Below the pieces are notes generated by a model. That model saw only the letters and a list, made by a program, of their open reading frames with translations, was not told the origin of the DNA and made no database searches. 64,000 bases of DNA from positions 43,573 through 107,572 of the forward strand of contig JBHZQV010000016.1 in NCBI GenBank assembly GCA_042867185.1. Direction: 5' to 3'. The translations under genes and the position numbers were made by a program. This DNA comes from Xylophilus sp042867185 (GTDB lineage Bacteria > Pseudomonadota > Gammaproteobacteria > Burkholderiales > Burkholderiaceae_C). Positions within the stretch are counted from its first letter, which is position 1, and the number at the start of each line of letters is the position of its first letter. Shown here one piece after another: positions 8,700 to 17,903 of the stretch.

Positions 8700-11012
8700 T
8701 CACGCCGCCGCTGCTGCGGCGGCGGGCGAGGATTTCGTCACACGGACCGGAACCGATTTCGCGGCCGGGACCTTGCTCTCGTCCGCATGCTGCCACAGCG
8801 GAATGAGCGGATTGCACTCGGGATAGTAGGCGCCCAGGCTGCCCCGGGGAATGTCGTAAGGCACCACGGTGAACCCTTCCACCGCGCGCAGCACCTCGTC
8901 GTCGGCCGCGCATTCCATCCCCACTACGTCGCCGGCCTGCAGGCCGTGGGAGGCCATGTCGTCGGCATGCATGAACACCACCATGCGGGTGCCTTCGACG
9001 CCGCGGAAGCGGTCGCTGTAGCCGTAGACGGTGGTGTTGAACTGGTCGTTGCTGCGCAGGGTCATCAGGCGGAACACGTCCTTGCCGCCATCGCCGGGGA
9101 ACGCGGCGCTGAGCTGTTCGGGCACGGTGAACTCGGCCTTCTTCGATGCGGTCTTCCAGATGCGCTCGCGGGCCGGCAGCGGGCGGTGGAACCCGGCGGG
9201 CGCAGCGAGCCGCCGGTTGAAGTCGTGGAATATCTCCGGGAAGGTTTCGGCGATCGCGTCGCGTACCCGCGAGTAGTCGGCGCACCAGTGGTCCCAGTCG
9301 ATCCGCGGGTTGTGCGGCAACGTGGCCTTGGCGATGCCCGCGACGATGCGGGCCTCCGACAGCAGCCGGTCGGAGGCTGGCGCATGGTGGCCGCGCGAGG
9401 CATGGAACCAGCCGGTGCTGTCTTCGGTGCTGAGCGTCTGCACGCCGCTGGCCTGGGTGTCGATCTCGATCCGGCCCAGGCAGGGCAACAGGTAGGCCAC
9501 GGTGCCGTGCAGCAGGTGGCTGCGGTTGAGCTTGGTGGCGATCTGCACCGTCAGGCGCATCCGGCCCCATGCCGGCTCGATCCGGCCATGGTCGGGCACC
9601 GCGCGCACGAAGTTGCCGCCCAGGCCGATGAAGGCATGGACCGATCCGTCGAGCATGCCCTCGCAGGCATCGACGGTGCTGAGCCCGGTGTCGCGCGGCG
9701 GTGAGAAGCCGTACTGCGCGGCCAGCGTGTCGAGCGGCACCAGCTCGGGCTTCTCGGCGATGCCGACGGTGCGCTGGCCCTGCACGTTGGAGTGGCCGCG
9801 CACCGGGCACAGGCCGGCGCCCGACTTGCCGACGTTGCCGCGCAGCAGCATCAGGTTGACCAGCATGCCGACGTTGTCGATGCCGCGCTTGTGCTGGGTC
9901 AGACCCATCCCGTAGACGCCGATCACCGCTTCGGCCTGGGCATAGACCTGCGCGGCGCTCTCCAGCGCGGCACGGGTCAGGCCCGACTCGGCCTCGATCG
10001 CGGACCATGCGGTCGCGCGGACATAGGCCTCGAAATCGGCGAGGCCGTGGGTGTGGGCGTCGAGGAACGCCTGGTCGAGCACCCGTACGTCGCCGGTGGC
10101 CTTCGCCGCGTCGTCCAGCGCGAACAGCGCCTTCGACAGCCCTGCGATCGCGGCGATGTCCCCGCCCGGGCGCACCTGGTGGTACTGCGTGGCGATCGCG
10201 GTGCCGTGGTTGGTCAGCATCTCGGTCGGCGACTGCGGGTTGACGAACTCTTCCAGGCCGCGCTCCCGCAGCGGGTTGAACACGACGATCTGGATGCCGC
10301 GTTTGCGCGCCTCCTGCAGCTGGTGCAGCATCCGCGGGCTGTTGCTGCCGACGTTCTGGCCGAAGAAGACGATGCAGTCGGTGTGTTCGAAGTCCGACAC
10401 GTGGACCGAGCCGACCGGCATGCCGATGGTCTTCTTCAGCATGACCGAGGTGGTCTCGTGGCACATGTTGGAGCTGTCGGGCAGGTTGTTGCAACCGTAG
10501 AGCCGCGCCAGCAGCTGGTACATGTACGACGTTTCGAGCGAGGCACGGCCCGAGGCGTAGAAGACCACCGATTTCGGGTCGAGCCGCTGCAGTTCGGCGC
10601 CGATGGCGGCGAAGGCTTCCTCCCAGGCCACCGGCAGATACCGGTCGCTGGCGGCGTCGTAGCGCAGCGGCTCGGTCAGGCGGCCGCGCAGTTCCAGCTC
10701 GTAGTCGGGCCAGCTGCGCAGCTCGGTCAGGGTGTGCTCGGCGAAGAATTCGGCGCCGATCCGCTTGCTGGTCAGCTCGGAGAAGGTGGCCTTGGCCCCG
10801 TTCTCGCAGAACCCGGCCAGATGCGACTTGGCCGGCCGCCCCCAGGCGCAGCTGACGCAGGCATAGCCGTCGGGCTTGTTCTGCCGGGCGAGCAGCGGCA
10901 TCGCCTGCACCGCACCGAAGCGCGCCGCGGTCACCGCCAGGGATTTCATCGACCCCCAACCGCCGGCCGGGCTGTCGTAGGGCTCTATCGTCACCTCGGG
11001 GATATTCGTCAT
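8700..11012 (-). CDS. FdhF/YdeP family molybdopterin oxidoreductase
   Basis: A 770-residue cytoplasmic molybdoenzyme of the formate-dehydrogenase-alpha-like YdeP group. The N-terminus has YACVSCAWGRPAKSH and GFCENGAKA, the reduced cysteine pattern of this group rather than a full four-cysteine cluster motif. Central segments such as SSNMCHETTS and FFGQNVGSNSPRM match bis-MGD-binding regions, and the C-terminal MopB domain includes FNTTVYGYSDRF. YdeP has been linked to acid resistance in E. coli, but its substrate is unknown. No fdhD or electron-transfer subunit lies beside it. The gene ends in an alanine-only tail. Confidence 0.85.
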   Translation of the reverse strand: MTNIPEVTIEPYDSPAGGWGSMKSLAVTAARFGAVQAMPLLARQNKPDGYACVSCAWGRPAKSHLAGFCENGAKATFSELTSKRIGAEFFAEHTLTELRSWPDYELELRGRLTEPLRYDAASDRYLPVAWEEAFAAIGAELQRLDPKSVVFYASGRASLETSYMYQLLARLYGCNNLPDSSNMCHETTSVMLKKTIGMPVGSVHVSDFEHTDCIVFFGQNVGSNSPRMLHQLQEARKRGIQIVVFNPLRERGLEEFVNPQSPTEMLTNHGTAIATQYHQVRPGGDIAAIAGLSKALFALDDAAKATGDVRVLDQAFLDAHTHGLADFEAYVRATAWSAIEAESGLTRAALESAAQVYAQAEAVIGVYGMGLTQHKRGIDNVGMLVNLMLLRGNVGKSGAGLCPVRGHSNVQGQRTVGIAEKPELVPLDTLAAQYGFSPPRDTGLSTVDACEGMLDGSVHAFIGLGGNFVRAVPDHGRIEPAWGRMRLTVQIATKLNRSHLLHGTVAYLLPCLGRIEIDTQASGVQTLSTEDSTGWFHASRGHHAPASDRLLSEARIVAGIAKATLPHNPRIDWDHWCADYSRVRDAIAETFPEIFHDFNRRLAAPAGFHRPLPARERIWKTASKKAEFTVPEQLSAAFPGDGGKDVFRLMTLRSNDQFNTTVYGYSDRFRGVEGTRMVVFMHADDMASHGLQAGDVVGMECAADDEVLRAVEGFTVVPYDIPRGSLGAYYPECNPLIPLWQHADESKVPAAKSVPVRVTKSSPAAAAAAA

Positions 11013-11063
11013 GGGGTGTTCATCCTTTGGAGCGATTACCCCGCCACGACCCGCCGGCGGCTG

Positions 11064-11918
11064 TCAATCGGTTGCGCCTTGGGCTGTCGGCCAAAGACCC
11101 TTGCTGGGGGTCGCAGGCCCTGTCGCCAGGCGGTCGTCGGCGCGCACCTGGCGCAGGACCAGGGCGATGCCGGTGGCCAGGTAGGCCAGGCTGCCCGGCA
11201 CCCACATCAGCATGCCGGCCAGCTGCTGGTCCTCCAGCGCCGACAGGCCCCAGCCCGCCGCACCGCCGGCCTGCAGCGGGTAGAACGGGGTGGGTGCGAA
11301 GGTCAGCAGCGCGCCCAGCAGGCCGGTATGCGCGGTGGTGGCGACCAGCGCCAGCACGGCGCGGCCGGTGCCGCCGGCGCCCGCGCGGCCCGCCTGCAGA
11401 ACGGCGTGCCAGAACCAGAGCCCGCTGGCCACCACCAGCGCCACTACGGCGACATGCACCCATGGCGATGCGAGGACCGCGTCGTACAGGGCCGGTAGGT
11501 GGCGCAGCCAGAGCACCGCGGCATAGGCCAGCGTGGCGGGTACCAGGCCGGTACCCGGCGGCCGGGCGCCGTGGCGGGCCGGTGCCGATCCTCCGATCGC
11601 CAGCAGCAGCGGCGCGGCCACCGACAGCACCAGCAGCTGCGCCATGTGGCCCGACACCAGCGTCGCGGCCAGCCGGCACAGCGGCGACACCAGCGCCACG
11701 GCCAGCAGGCACCAGCCCGCGATCCACAGCGGCCGACCGGCGACGGCCGGCGTCGCCATGGCGGCCCTGCCGCGCCCCGAGGGGCGGCGCAACGCCACCG
11801 CCAGCCAGACCAGCAGCGGCAGCACCCAGGCGGGCGCCAGGCTCCAGGCCGCCATCCAGGTGCCGGGCAGCGCGGGCATCCGGCCCAGCAGGCACAGCGA
11901 AAGCAGGTCGGACGGCAT
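11064..11918 (-). CDS. ctaG: CtaG-like cytochrome c oxidase assembly membrane protein
   Basis: A 284-residue membrane protein with about seven predicted helices and family markers such as SGHMAQLLVLSVAAPLL, WLRHLPALYD and FWHAVLQ. It belongs to the caa3-type CtaG family (Bacillus-like; unrelated to Cox11), which helps install the CuA or haem-copper site of cytochrome oxidase. It is the last gene of the minus-strand oxidase cluster, 17 nt after the small membrane protein. The start MPSDLLSLC is the first in-frame ATG after that gene. Confidence 0.85.
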   Translation of the reverse strand: MPSDLLSLCLLGRMPALPGTWMAAWSLAPAWVLPLLVWLAVALRRPSGRGRAAMATPAVAGRPLWIAGWCLLAVALVSPLCRLAATLVSGHMAQLLVLSVAAPLLLAIGGSAPARHGARPPGTGLVPATLAYAAVLWLRHLPALYDAVLASPWVHVAVVALVVASGLWFWHAVLQAGRAGAGGTGRAVLALVATTAHTGLLGALLTFAPTPFYPLQAGGAAGWGLSALEDQQLAGMLMWVPGSLAYLATGIALVLRQVRADDRLATGPATPSKGLWPTAQGATD

Positions 11919-11935
11919 GGCGGTTCCTCGGGTGG

Positions 11936-12517
11936 TCAAAGCGCCGCGCACGGCGGCAACAGCAGCACCGGCCAGCCGATCCAGACGGTGCAGGCGGCGG
12001 ACGCGGCCGTCAGCACCAGCGCCAGCCGCGTCATGAAGCCGCACTGCGGACGCGGTGCGGCCGGATGCTGCTCGCCGTCGTGCGCGATCTTCACATCCGG
12101 ATGCCGGCGCAGCAGCATAGCCGCCAGCACGCCCAGCGCGGCGATGTGCAGCAGCCAGATGCCCGCCAGCAGCACCGTCAGCCAGGTCGTGCCGGCCACC
12201 GTGCGATGCTGCCAGCCCGCTTCGCAGCCCAGGGACAGTCCGGCATAGAGCAGCAAAAAGGCGCTGCACCAGACCAGCAGGCCGGCGAACACGCTCCAGA
12301 GGCGCAGGGGAAGCCGCACCGGCCTGGCGGCCGGCGCTTCGCCCCGCTCGGGTGGCGCGACCGGCTGTTCCAGCGCATTCCAGGGCGAGTCCCACGGGTC
12401 GTCGGGCAGGTCGCGTGCCGGGCGGAACGCCTCTGCCACGAGCCGTGCCGCAGGGGCGGTGGACGGGCCGGGCACCGTCGCGCCCGTGCCGTGCGGCTCG
12501 GCGTCGGCGCGGCTCAT
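11936..12517 (-). CDS. Membrane protein of the oxidase cluster, unknown function
   Basis: A 193-residue protein with a polar, proline-rich N-terminal 70 residues and three predicted helices at about 75-100, 115-140 and 165-190. I do not recognise a named family. It sits between the CoxI-III gene (ATGA overlap) and ctaG, so it may be an accessory subunit or assembly factor of this oxidase. The region SLGCEAGWQHRTVAG between helices 1 and 2 is likely exposed to the periplasm. The function is inferred from position only. Confidence 0.7.
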   Translation of the reverse strand: MSRADAEPHGTGATVPGPSTAPAARLVAEAFRPARDLPDDPWDSPWNALEQPVAPPERGEAPAARPVRLPLRLWSVFAGLLVWCSAFLLLYAGLSLGCEAGWQHRTVAGTTWLTVLLAGIWLLHIAALGVLAAMLLRRHPDVKIAHDGEQHPAAPRPQCGFMTRLALVLTAASAACTVWIGWPVLLLPPCAAL

Positions 12518-15099
12518 GGGCGCCATCCTGCGGGCAGGTGGAGGGCCAGCACCAGCACGATGCCGGTCACCGCGGTATAGCGCCACCAGAGCCGGGCGAT
12601 CCGCAGCTCCACCGTGCGCCGCTGCGAGAGAAAGCCTGCACGGCCCCGCGCCCAGGCATAGGCGGCGATCACCGCGCCGAGGCCGGCATGCACCATGCCG
12701 TAGCCGGCGCAGATCGAGACGATGGCCGCATAGGCATGGCTGCGCGGCGAGGGCAGGCCCGGCCAGACGCTCGCCGCCAGCATGCCCCCCGCCAGCAGCG
12801 ATGCGCCGGTGGACGCCGCCAGCCAGGTCTGGCGCCGGGCCGCATCCCCCGCCGCGTTGGCCGCCTGCGCGCGCTGCAGGGCCGCCAGCGGCAGCAGGTA
12901 GGCCAGCCCGGCCAGCACCGGCAGCGCGAGGCCCGCCTGCAGCCACTGCGGCGGCGCGCCGCCGGGCGCGATGGTGCAGAGATAGACGTAGCCGAACAGC
13001 AGCGACGCGAAGAAGGCGCCGTCGGCCACCAGCGTCCAGGCCAGGCCGGTGAGGCCGGGCGCGGCGTGCGCCACGTCGTGCACCGGCAGCAGCAGGCTGT
13101 GCGGATCCTCGCGCGGGCCGGCCGGCACCGGCGCCGGGTCTTCGCGCAGGCCGATCGTCCAGGCCCAGTGCCAGAAGATGGCCACGATGGCGACCAGCGC
13201 CACCGGCGCCGCCCAGTAGACGCCGGTCAGCAGCGCGACGAAGAAAGCGCCGGTGACCAGGCCCGCCACCAGCGGCAGCCAGCTCGGCCGCGGCAGGCGG
13301 ATCACGTGGGTCGGCGCGCCGGTGAGCGGATCGGTGCCCAGGGCCTCCTGCTCGTCCACGTCGAGGCGGCCCAGCAGGCCGGCACCGCCCGCCAGGCGCG
13401 CCGGCAGGCCGTCGTCGTCCCAGAGCGGCTCGCGGCTGGTGACGACCGGCTGGCTGGCGATGTTGTAGACCGGCGGCGGTGCCGGCGTCGCCCACTCCAG
13501 CGTGCCGGCGCCCCAGGGGTTGCGCGGCGTGCGCCGGCCGACGAAGAAGCACAGCACCAGGTCGAGCAGCAGCAGCATGAAGCCGATCGCCATCACGAAG
13601 CTGCCGACGGACGACACCAGGTTGGTCCATTCCCAGCCCCAGCCGGCCGAGTAGCCCGAGACCCGCCGCGGCATGCCGAGCAGCCCGGTCAGGTGCATCA
13701 CGAAGAAGGTGGTGTTGAAGCCGGCGAAGACCAGCCAGAAGGCCCAGTTGCCCAGCCGCGGGATCGGCATGCGGCCCACCATGTGCGGGAACCAGTAGTA
13801 CAGCCCCGCCAGCATCGGGAACAGGAAGCCGCCGACCAGCACGTAGTGCAGGTGCGCCACCACGAAATGCGAATCGTGCGCCTGCCAGTTGAAGGGCACC
13901 AGCGCCAGCATCACCCCGGTCAGGCCGCCGCAGACGAAGACCACCAGGAAGCCGAAGAGATACAGCATCGGCAGCGCCATGCGGGGCCGGCCGCTCCAGA
14001 GCGTGGCGATCCAGGCGAACAGCTGCACCGCCGTCGGTATCGCGACCAGCATGCTGGCGGCCGAGAAGAAGATCTGCGCCAGGTGCGGAATGCCGACGGT
14101 GAACATGTGGTGCACCCACAGCCCGAAGCTGACGAAGCCCATCGCGATCAGCGCCGCCACGATCCAGAGCCGGCCCACCAGCGGCCGGCGCGCGAAGCTG
14201 GGGATCATGGTCGAGACGATGCCGGCGGCCGGCAAAAAGATGATGTAGACCTCGGGGTGGCCGAAGAGCCAGAACAGGTGCTGCCACAGCAGCGGATCGC
14301 CGCCGCGCGCCACGTCGAAGAACGGCCAGTCGAGGGCCCGCTCCACCTCCAGGATCAGGCTGCCCACGATCAGCGGCGGGAAGCCGATCAGCATCATCCA
14401 GGCGGTCACCAGCATGTACCAGCCGAACATCGGCATGCGCGACAGGCTCATGCCCGGCGCCCGCATCGTCAGCAGGGTGACGACGATCTCGACCGCCGCG
14501 GTGATCGCCGAGATTTCCACGAAGCTCACGCCGAGCAGCCAGACGTCGGCGTTGATGCCCGGCGAATGCGCCTTCGACGACAGCGGCGTGTAGAGGAACC
14601 AGCCCCCGTCGGGCGCCAGGCCCGAGGCCAGCGCGCCCAGCAGGATGGTGCCGCCCAGCACGTAGCACCAGTAGCCGAAGGCGCCGAGCCGCGGAAACGC
14701 CAGGTCGCGGGTGCCGATGATCTTCGGCAGCAGGTAGATCGCGAAGCCCTCGATCAGCGGGATCGCGAAGAGGAACATCATCACCGTGCCGTGCATGGTG
14801 AACACCTGCGCGTAGGTGGCGTCGTCGAGGAAGGAGGCGTGGGGCGTGGCCAGCTGCGCGCGGATCATCATCGCCAGCAGGCCACCGACGAAGAAGAAGA
14901 ACAGCGAGGCGACGATGAAGCGCCGCCCCACGATGTTGTGGTTCACCGCCGACAGGCTGCGCCAGCCGGTGGGGCTGGCCCAGACGCGGCGCAGGACATG
15001 GTGCAGCTGCAGCGCCTGTGAAGCGCCCGCCGTGGTGGACGGGGCCGCCGCTGCGGTCGCGGTGCCGCCGTCCGGGGCGGTGGGTGCCGTGTCGCTCAT
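12514..15099 (-). CDS. ctaD: Cytochrome c oxidase subunit I-III fusion
   Basis: An 861-residue fusion. The N-terminal 580 residues are haem-copper oxidase subunit I: MHGTVMMF holds a low-spin haem ligand, FWLFGHPEVYI holds the CuB histidine and the His-Tyr cross-link, HHMFTVG supplies two CuB ligands, and VAHLHYVLVGG supplies the a3 and a haem ligands. The C-terminal part (about 640-861) is subunit III-like, with WTLVADGAFFASLLFGY. Such fusions are typical of caa3/SoxM-type oxidases. It is translated with subunit II by an ATGA overlap. The serine/alanine-rich first 25 residues precede the core. Confidence 0.95.
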   Translation of the reverse strand: MSDTAPTAPDGGTATAAAAPSTTAGASQALQLHHVLRRVWASPTGWRSLSAVNHNIVGRRFIVASLFFFFVGGLLAMMIRAQLATPHASFLDDATYAQVFTMHGTVMMFLFAIPLIEGFAIYLLPKIIGTRDLAFPRLGAFGYWCYVLGGTILLGALASGLAPDGGWFLYTPLSSKAHSPGINADVWLLGVSFVEISAITAAVEIVVTLLTMRAPGMSLSRMPMFGWYMLVTAWMMLIGFPPLIVGSLILEVERALDWPFFDVARGGDPLLWQHLFWLFGHPEVYIIFLPAAGIVSTMIPSFARRPLVGRLWIVAALIAMGFVSFGLWVHHMFTVGIPHLAQIFFSAASMLVAIPTAVQLFAWIATLWSGRPRMALPMLYLFGFLVVFVCGGLTGVMLALVPFNWQAHDSHFVVAHLHYVLVGGFLFPMLAGLYYWFPHMVGRMPIPRLGNWAFWLVFAGFNTTFFVMHLTGLLGMPRRVSGYSAGWGWEWTNLVSSVGSFVMAIGFMLLLLDLVLCFFVGRRTPRNPWGAGTLEWATPAPPPVYNIASQPVVTSREPLWDDDGLPARLAGGAGLLGRLDVDEQEALGTDPLTGAPTHVIRLPRPSWLPLVAGLVTGAFFVALLTGVYWAAPVALVAIVAIFWHWAWTIGLREDPAPVPAGPREDPHSLLLPVHDVAHAAPGLTGLAWTLVADGAFFASLLFGYVYLCTIAPGGAPPQWLQAGLALPVLAGLAYLLPLAALQRAQAANAAGDAARRQTWLAASTGASLLAGGMLAASVWPGLPSPRSHAYAAIVSICAGYGMVHAGLGAVIAAYAWARGRAGFLSQRRTVELRIARLWWRYTAVTGIVLVLALHLPAGWRP

Positions 15100-15944
15100 C
15101 GGGGGCCCTCGGGGGCCGGGGGCTGCGGTGCGGCGGCAGGGGCCTGGGCGCCCTGCGGGCCGGCCACGCCGGTGGAGGGCGCGGCCTGGCCGGGACGCTG
15201 GCCGTCGGCGGGCAGCGGCATGCCGTCGGCATCGACCGCGCCCTGCAATTCGACGGTGGACAGGGCCTGCACCGCCTGCGCCAGCGCCTGCGGATCGGCA
15301 TGGGCGTGCACCTCGAAGGGCATGCGCGCATGGTGCAGGCCGCAGAACTCGGCGCACTGGCCGCGGTAGATGCCGGGCGCATCGGCCTGCAGCCGCAGCA
15401 CGTTGGTACGGCCGGGAATCGCGTCGAGCTTGCCGCTGAGCCGGGGCACCCAGAAGCTGTGGATCACGTCGGCCGCGCCGATCCGCACCTCGACCGGCTG
15501 TCCGGCCGGAATGTGCAGCACATTGACCGCGTAGCGCGGCCGGCCGTCGGCGCCGGCGTGCCGCATCGACCAGTACCACTGGTGGCCGGTGGCCTGCACC
15601 CCATAGGCGGGGGCGGCGCTGCGGGCCCGCTGCGCCCCGGCCCAGACGTCGTAGCCGAGCAGGGCGACGATGCCGGCCACCGGCAGCGCGATGCCGCCGA
15701 GTGCCAGCAGCCGGTAGGGCCGCCGCAGCGTCCGGGTGCGGGGCCGCAAGACGGCATAGGCGCCGAGCGCGGTCATCAGCGCCAGCAGCGCCATGCCCGC
15801 CCAGAACATCGCCCACCACAGCTGCGCCGCATGCGCAGCGCCCGGCCCGGCCGGGTCGAGCGCCGACAGCGGGCCGTGCACGCTGCAGCCTGTAACCAGC
15901 GCCGGCAGCAGGGCACTACAGTAGCAAGCCCACCGCCGTCGCAC
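15096..15944 (-). CDS. ctaC: Cytochrome c oxidase subunit II
   Basis: A 282-residue lipoprotein-like subunit II. The signal ends at lipobox LVTGC, followed by two helices (about residues 45-70 and 85-105) and a cupredoxin domain with the full CuA set: the histidine in DVIHSFWVP and the CAEFCGLHHARM cluster (two Cys, His, Met). WYWSMRH is the aromatic electron-entry patch. No fused cytochrome c domain is present; a Pro/Ala/Gln-rich tail replaces it. I chose the GTG at 15944 because there is no in-frame ATG upstream, and GGGAGAAA lies a little upstream. Confidence 0.9.
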   Translation of the reverse strand: MRRRWACYCSALLPALVTGCSVHGPLSALDPAGPGAAHAAQLWWAMFWAGMALLALMTALGAYAVLRPRTRTLRRPYRLLALGGIALPVAGIVALLGYDVWAGAQRARSAAPAYGVQATGHQWYWSMRHAGADGRPRYAVNVLHIPAGQPVEVRIGAADVIHSFWVPRLSGKLDAIPGRTNVLRLQADAPGIYRGQCAEFCGLHHARMPFEVHAHADPQALAQAVQALSTVELQGAVDADGMPLPADGQRPGQAAPSTGVAGPQGAQAPAAAPQPPAPEGPR

Positions 15945-15974
15945 CCTGCGCGGTTTCTCCCTACCGAATGCCCC

Positions 15975-16469
15975 ATGCGCGAATTCGCCCAACCCCTGCC
16001 CCACGGCACCGCCAGCTGCGTCGCCTTCATGGGCCATCCGCTGCACCCGATCGTCGTGCCCTTTCCGATCGCTTTCCTGATCGCGGTCCTGGCCACCGAC
16101 CTGGGCTGGTGGTACACGCAGGACCCGTTCTGGGCGCGGTTGTCGGTCTGGCTGGCCGGTGCCGGCACGGTGAGCGGCGTGGTGGCCGGGCTGCTGGGCA
16201 CGGCCGAGGTGCTGATCCAGCGCGAGATCCGGATGCGGGTGGCGGCCTGGAGCCATTTCGTGGTGGCGGTGATGCTGCTGGCGGTCGCCGGCGTGAACTG
16301 GGGGTTGCGGCTCGAGGATGCCCAGGCGGTGATCCTGCCCTGGGGCCTGTACCTGTCGGCCCTGGGCGCGGTGCTGGTCGGTGCGGCGGGCTGGCTCGGC
16401 GGGTCGCTGGTGTTCGACCACCTGGTGGGTGTGAGCGACCGGGACGAGGAAGACGCGCCGCCGGCCTGA
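15975..16469 (+). CDS. DUF2231 membrane protein
   Basis: A 164-residue membrane protein with four predicted helices and the family opening MGHPLHPIVVPFPIAFL. DUF2231 proteins often sit beside haem-copper oxidase genes, but their role is unknown. The conserved histidines in GHPLHP and the helix-3 segment AAWSHFVVAV could be haem or metal ligands, which is speculation. The gene is divergent from the subunit II gene, with only 30 nt between the two starts. Confidence 0.85.
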   Translation: MREFAQPLPHGTASCVAFMGHPLHPIVVPFPIAFLIAVLATDLGWWYTQDPFWARLSVWLAGAGTVSGVVAGLLGTAEVLIQREIRMRVAAWSHFVVAVMLLAVAGVNWGLRLEDAQAVILPWGLYLSALGAVLVGAAGWLGGSLVFDHLVGVSDRDEEDAPPA

Positions 16470-16525
16470 TGCGGCCGCGGACCCTGCGCGGGGGGCGGTG
16501 CGGCCCGGCGGCATCGACGCCCCGC

Positions 16526-16963
16526 TCACCACGGCATCCGCGGTTGCCACAGCACCATCGCCAGCACGCCGGGGACCAGCAGCAGCGGCACGGCACCGAG
16601 CGTCAGCAGCCAGCCGGGCCGCACCGCATGGGGCTTGCGCTGCAGCACCAGCACCAGCTTGCCGCAGACCGCGTGGAAGACCACCATGCCGGTCACCAGC
16701 GTCAGCTTGGCGAGCATCCAGCCGCCGTAGGAGCCGGTGGGGTAGACCATCAGCGTTCCCGAAACGACCGCCACGATCGCCGCGGGCGAGGCCAGCGCGA
16801 CGAAGGTGAACCGGGTGGCCGCCACCACCCGCTCGCGCTCGACCTTCGCCGGCCGGTAGGCGTGCAGCGCCAGCAGCGCGGGCAGGGCGAAGAGCGTCGC
16901 GCACCACACCAGCAAGCCGGTGAAGTGGACGAATTTGAGGTAGGGCAGCAGCGTGGAGAGCAT
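16526..16963 (-). CDS. CopD/HemJ-like small membrane protein
   Basis: A 145-residue protein with four predicted helices, starting MLSTLLPYLKFVHFTGLLVW. The FVHFTGLLVW helix with its histidine, KLTLVTGMVVFHAVCG, and the intervening GTLMVYP resemble the CopD-like/HemJ-like membrane family, whose histidines bind haem or copper. It is convergent with the DUF2231 gene and next to the oxidase cluster, which fits a haem- or copper-related role. It is probably not the protoporphyrinogen oxidase itself. Confidence 0.75.
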   Translation of the reverse strand: MLSTLLPYLKFVHFTGLLVWCATLFALPALLALHAYRPAKVERERVVAATRFTFVALASPAAIVAVVSGTLMVYPTGSYGGWMLAKLTLVTGMVVFHAVCGKLVLVLQRKPHAVRPGWLLTLGAVPLLLVPGVLAMVLWQPRMPW

Positions 16964-17075
16964 CGGGTCATGCAGCCGATGCGACTGCTGCCGCCCACTC
17001 TAGGGGGTGGGCCCTGCGGCGGCGCAACAGGGTGTCACTGCCGCCTTGCGGTGCGGCGCCCGCGCGACGGCCGGA

Positions 17076-17903
17076 TCAGACCGGATCGCGTGCCTGCAGG
17101 ATCGCGTCGGCCACCTGCGCGAAGCCCGTGCCCCGTTCGGCGGGCGTCACGTAGCGCGGCAGATGGCGCAGTTGCGGCACGAAGCGCGCGACGTTGGCCA
17201 CGCCGACGCTGTGCGGGAAGTGGCCGAACATCGTCTGGTCGTTGGTCGAATCGCCCACGTACACCCAGCGGTCGATCTCGGCATCCAGGTCCCGCTGCCA
17301 CAGCGTGCGCAGGATCCAGCGGGCGCCCGAGAGCTTGTCGTGGTCGCCGAACCAGCCGTTGATGTGGATGCTGCTGACGGTCGCGTGCATGCCCTCCGAC
17401 CGCATCAGCGCCACGACGCGCGCCACCGTGGCGGCATCCAGCTGCACGAATTCGCTGTGGTCGACCGCGATGTCGGTCTCGCGGCCGGGCGAATCCTGCG
17501 CCAGTGCGGTGCCGGGGATCTCCCGCAGGATGCGCTGCGCGACCTGCTGCATCCGCCCGAAGTTGGCCACCCGGGTCGCAGCGTCCTGTTGGTATATTTT
17601 CGATAGCACGGGGCCGGCGCCGGGCGCCGGCTGCAGGCCTTTTGGGCTTGGTTTCAGCAGCGCGACGGCACCGTTCTCGGCCACCACCGCGTCCACCGGC
17701 CAGGTGGCGGCGAACTCGGCGCTCCAGCCCACCGGGCGGCCGGTGATCGGCACCACCGGAAGGCCGGCGCCGCGCAGGGCGTGCAGGGCGGCCAGCGCGT
17801 CGGCGGTGATCGCGCCGTCGGTGGTCAGGGTGTCGTCGATGTCGGTCAGCACGCCGACGATGCCGCGGCGGGCCGCGCGCGGCCAGGTGTCGAGCGGCTG
17901 CAT
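17076..17903 (-). CDS. HAD-IIB family hydrolase
   Basis: A 275-residue HAD phosphatase resembling sugar-phosphatase/mannosyl-3-phosphoglycerate phosphatase-like enzymes. Motif I is LTDIDDTLTTDG, motif II PITGRPVGW, and motif IV YVGDSTNDQTMF. Its ATG overlaps the gtrA stop by one base (TGATG). The stretch KGLQPAPGAGPVLSKIYQQD is encoded by a copy of the palindromic repeat at 17591-17631, so it is an insertion relative to the expected fold loop. Its place after gtrB/gtrA suggests a role on a sugar phosphate for surface glycosylation. This is inference. Confidence 0.85.
   Translation of the reverse strand: MQPLDTWPRAARRGIVGVLTDIDDTLTTDGAITADALAALHALRGAGLPVVPITGRPVGWSAEFAATWPVDAVVAENGAVALLKPSPKGLQPAPGAGPVLSKIYQQDAATRVANFGRMQQVAQRILREIPGTALAQDSPGRETDIAVDHSEFVQLDAATVARVVALMRSEGMHATVSSIHINGWFGDHDKLSGARWILRTLWQRDLDAEIDRWVYVGDSTNDQTMFGHFPHSVGVANVARFVPQLRHLPRYVTPAERGTGFAQVADAILQARDPV
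17591..17631 (+). repeat. Palindromic repeat, copy 1 (inside HAD hydrolase gene)
   Basis: The core is ggtatattttcgatagc (17591-17607), two 5-nt arms around 7 nt, followed by a GC-rich inverted repeat gccggcgccgggcgccggc. It is the same architecture as five other copies in this window, all in plus-strand orientation. It lies in coding sequence and is translated in the HAD hydrolase without breaking the frame. Confidence 0.6.

Noticed and set aside
12352..15021. Long plus-strand open frame opposite the oxidase genes
   Set aside because: It is the antisense shadow of the CoxI-III gene: Gln/Arg/His-rich, without domains, while the minus strand shows every haem and copper ligand.
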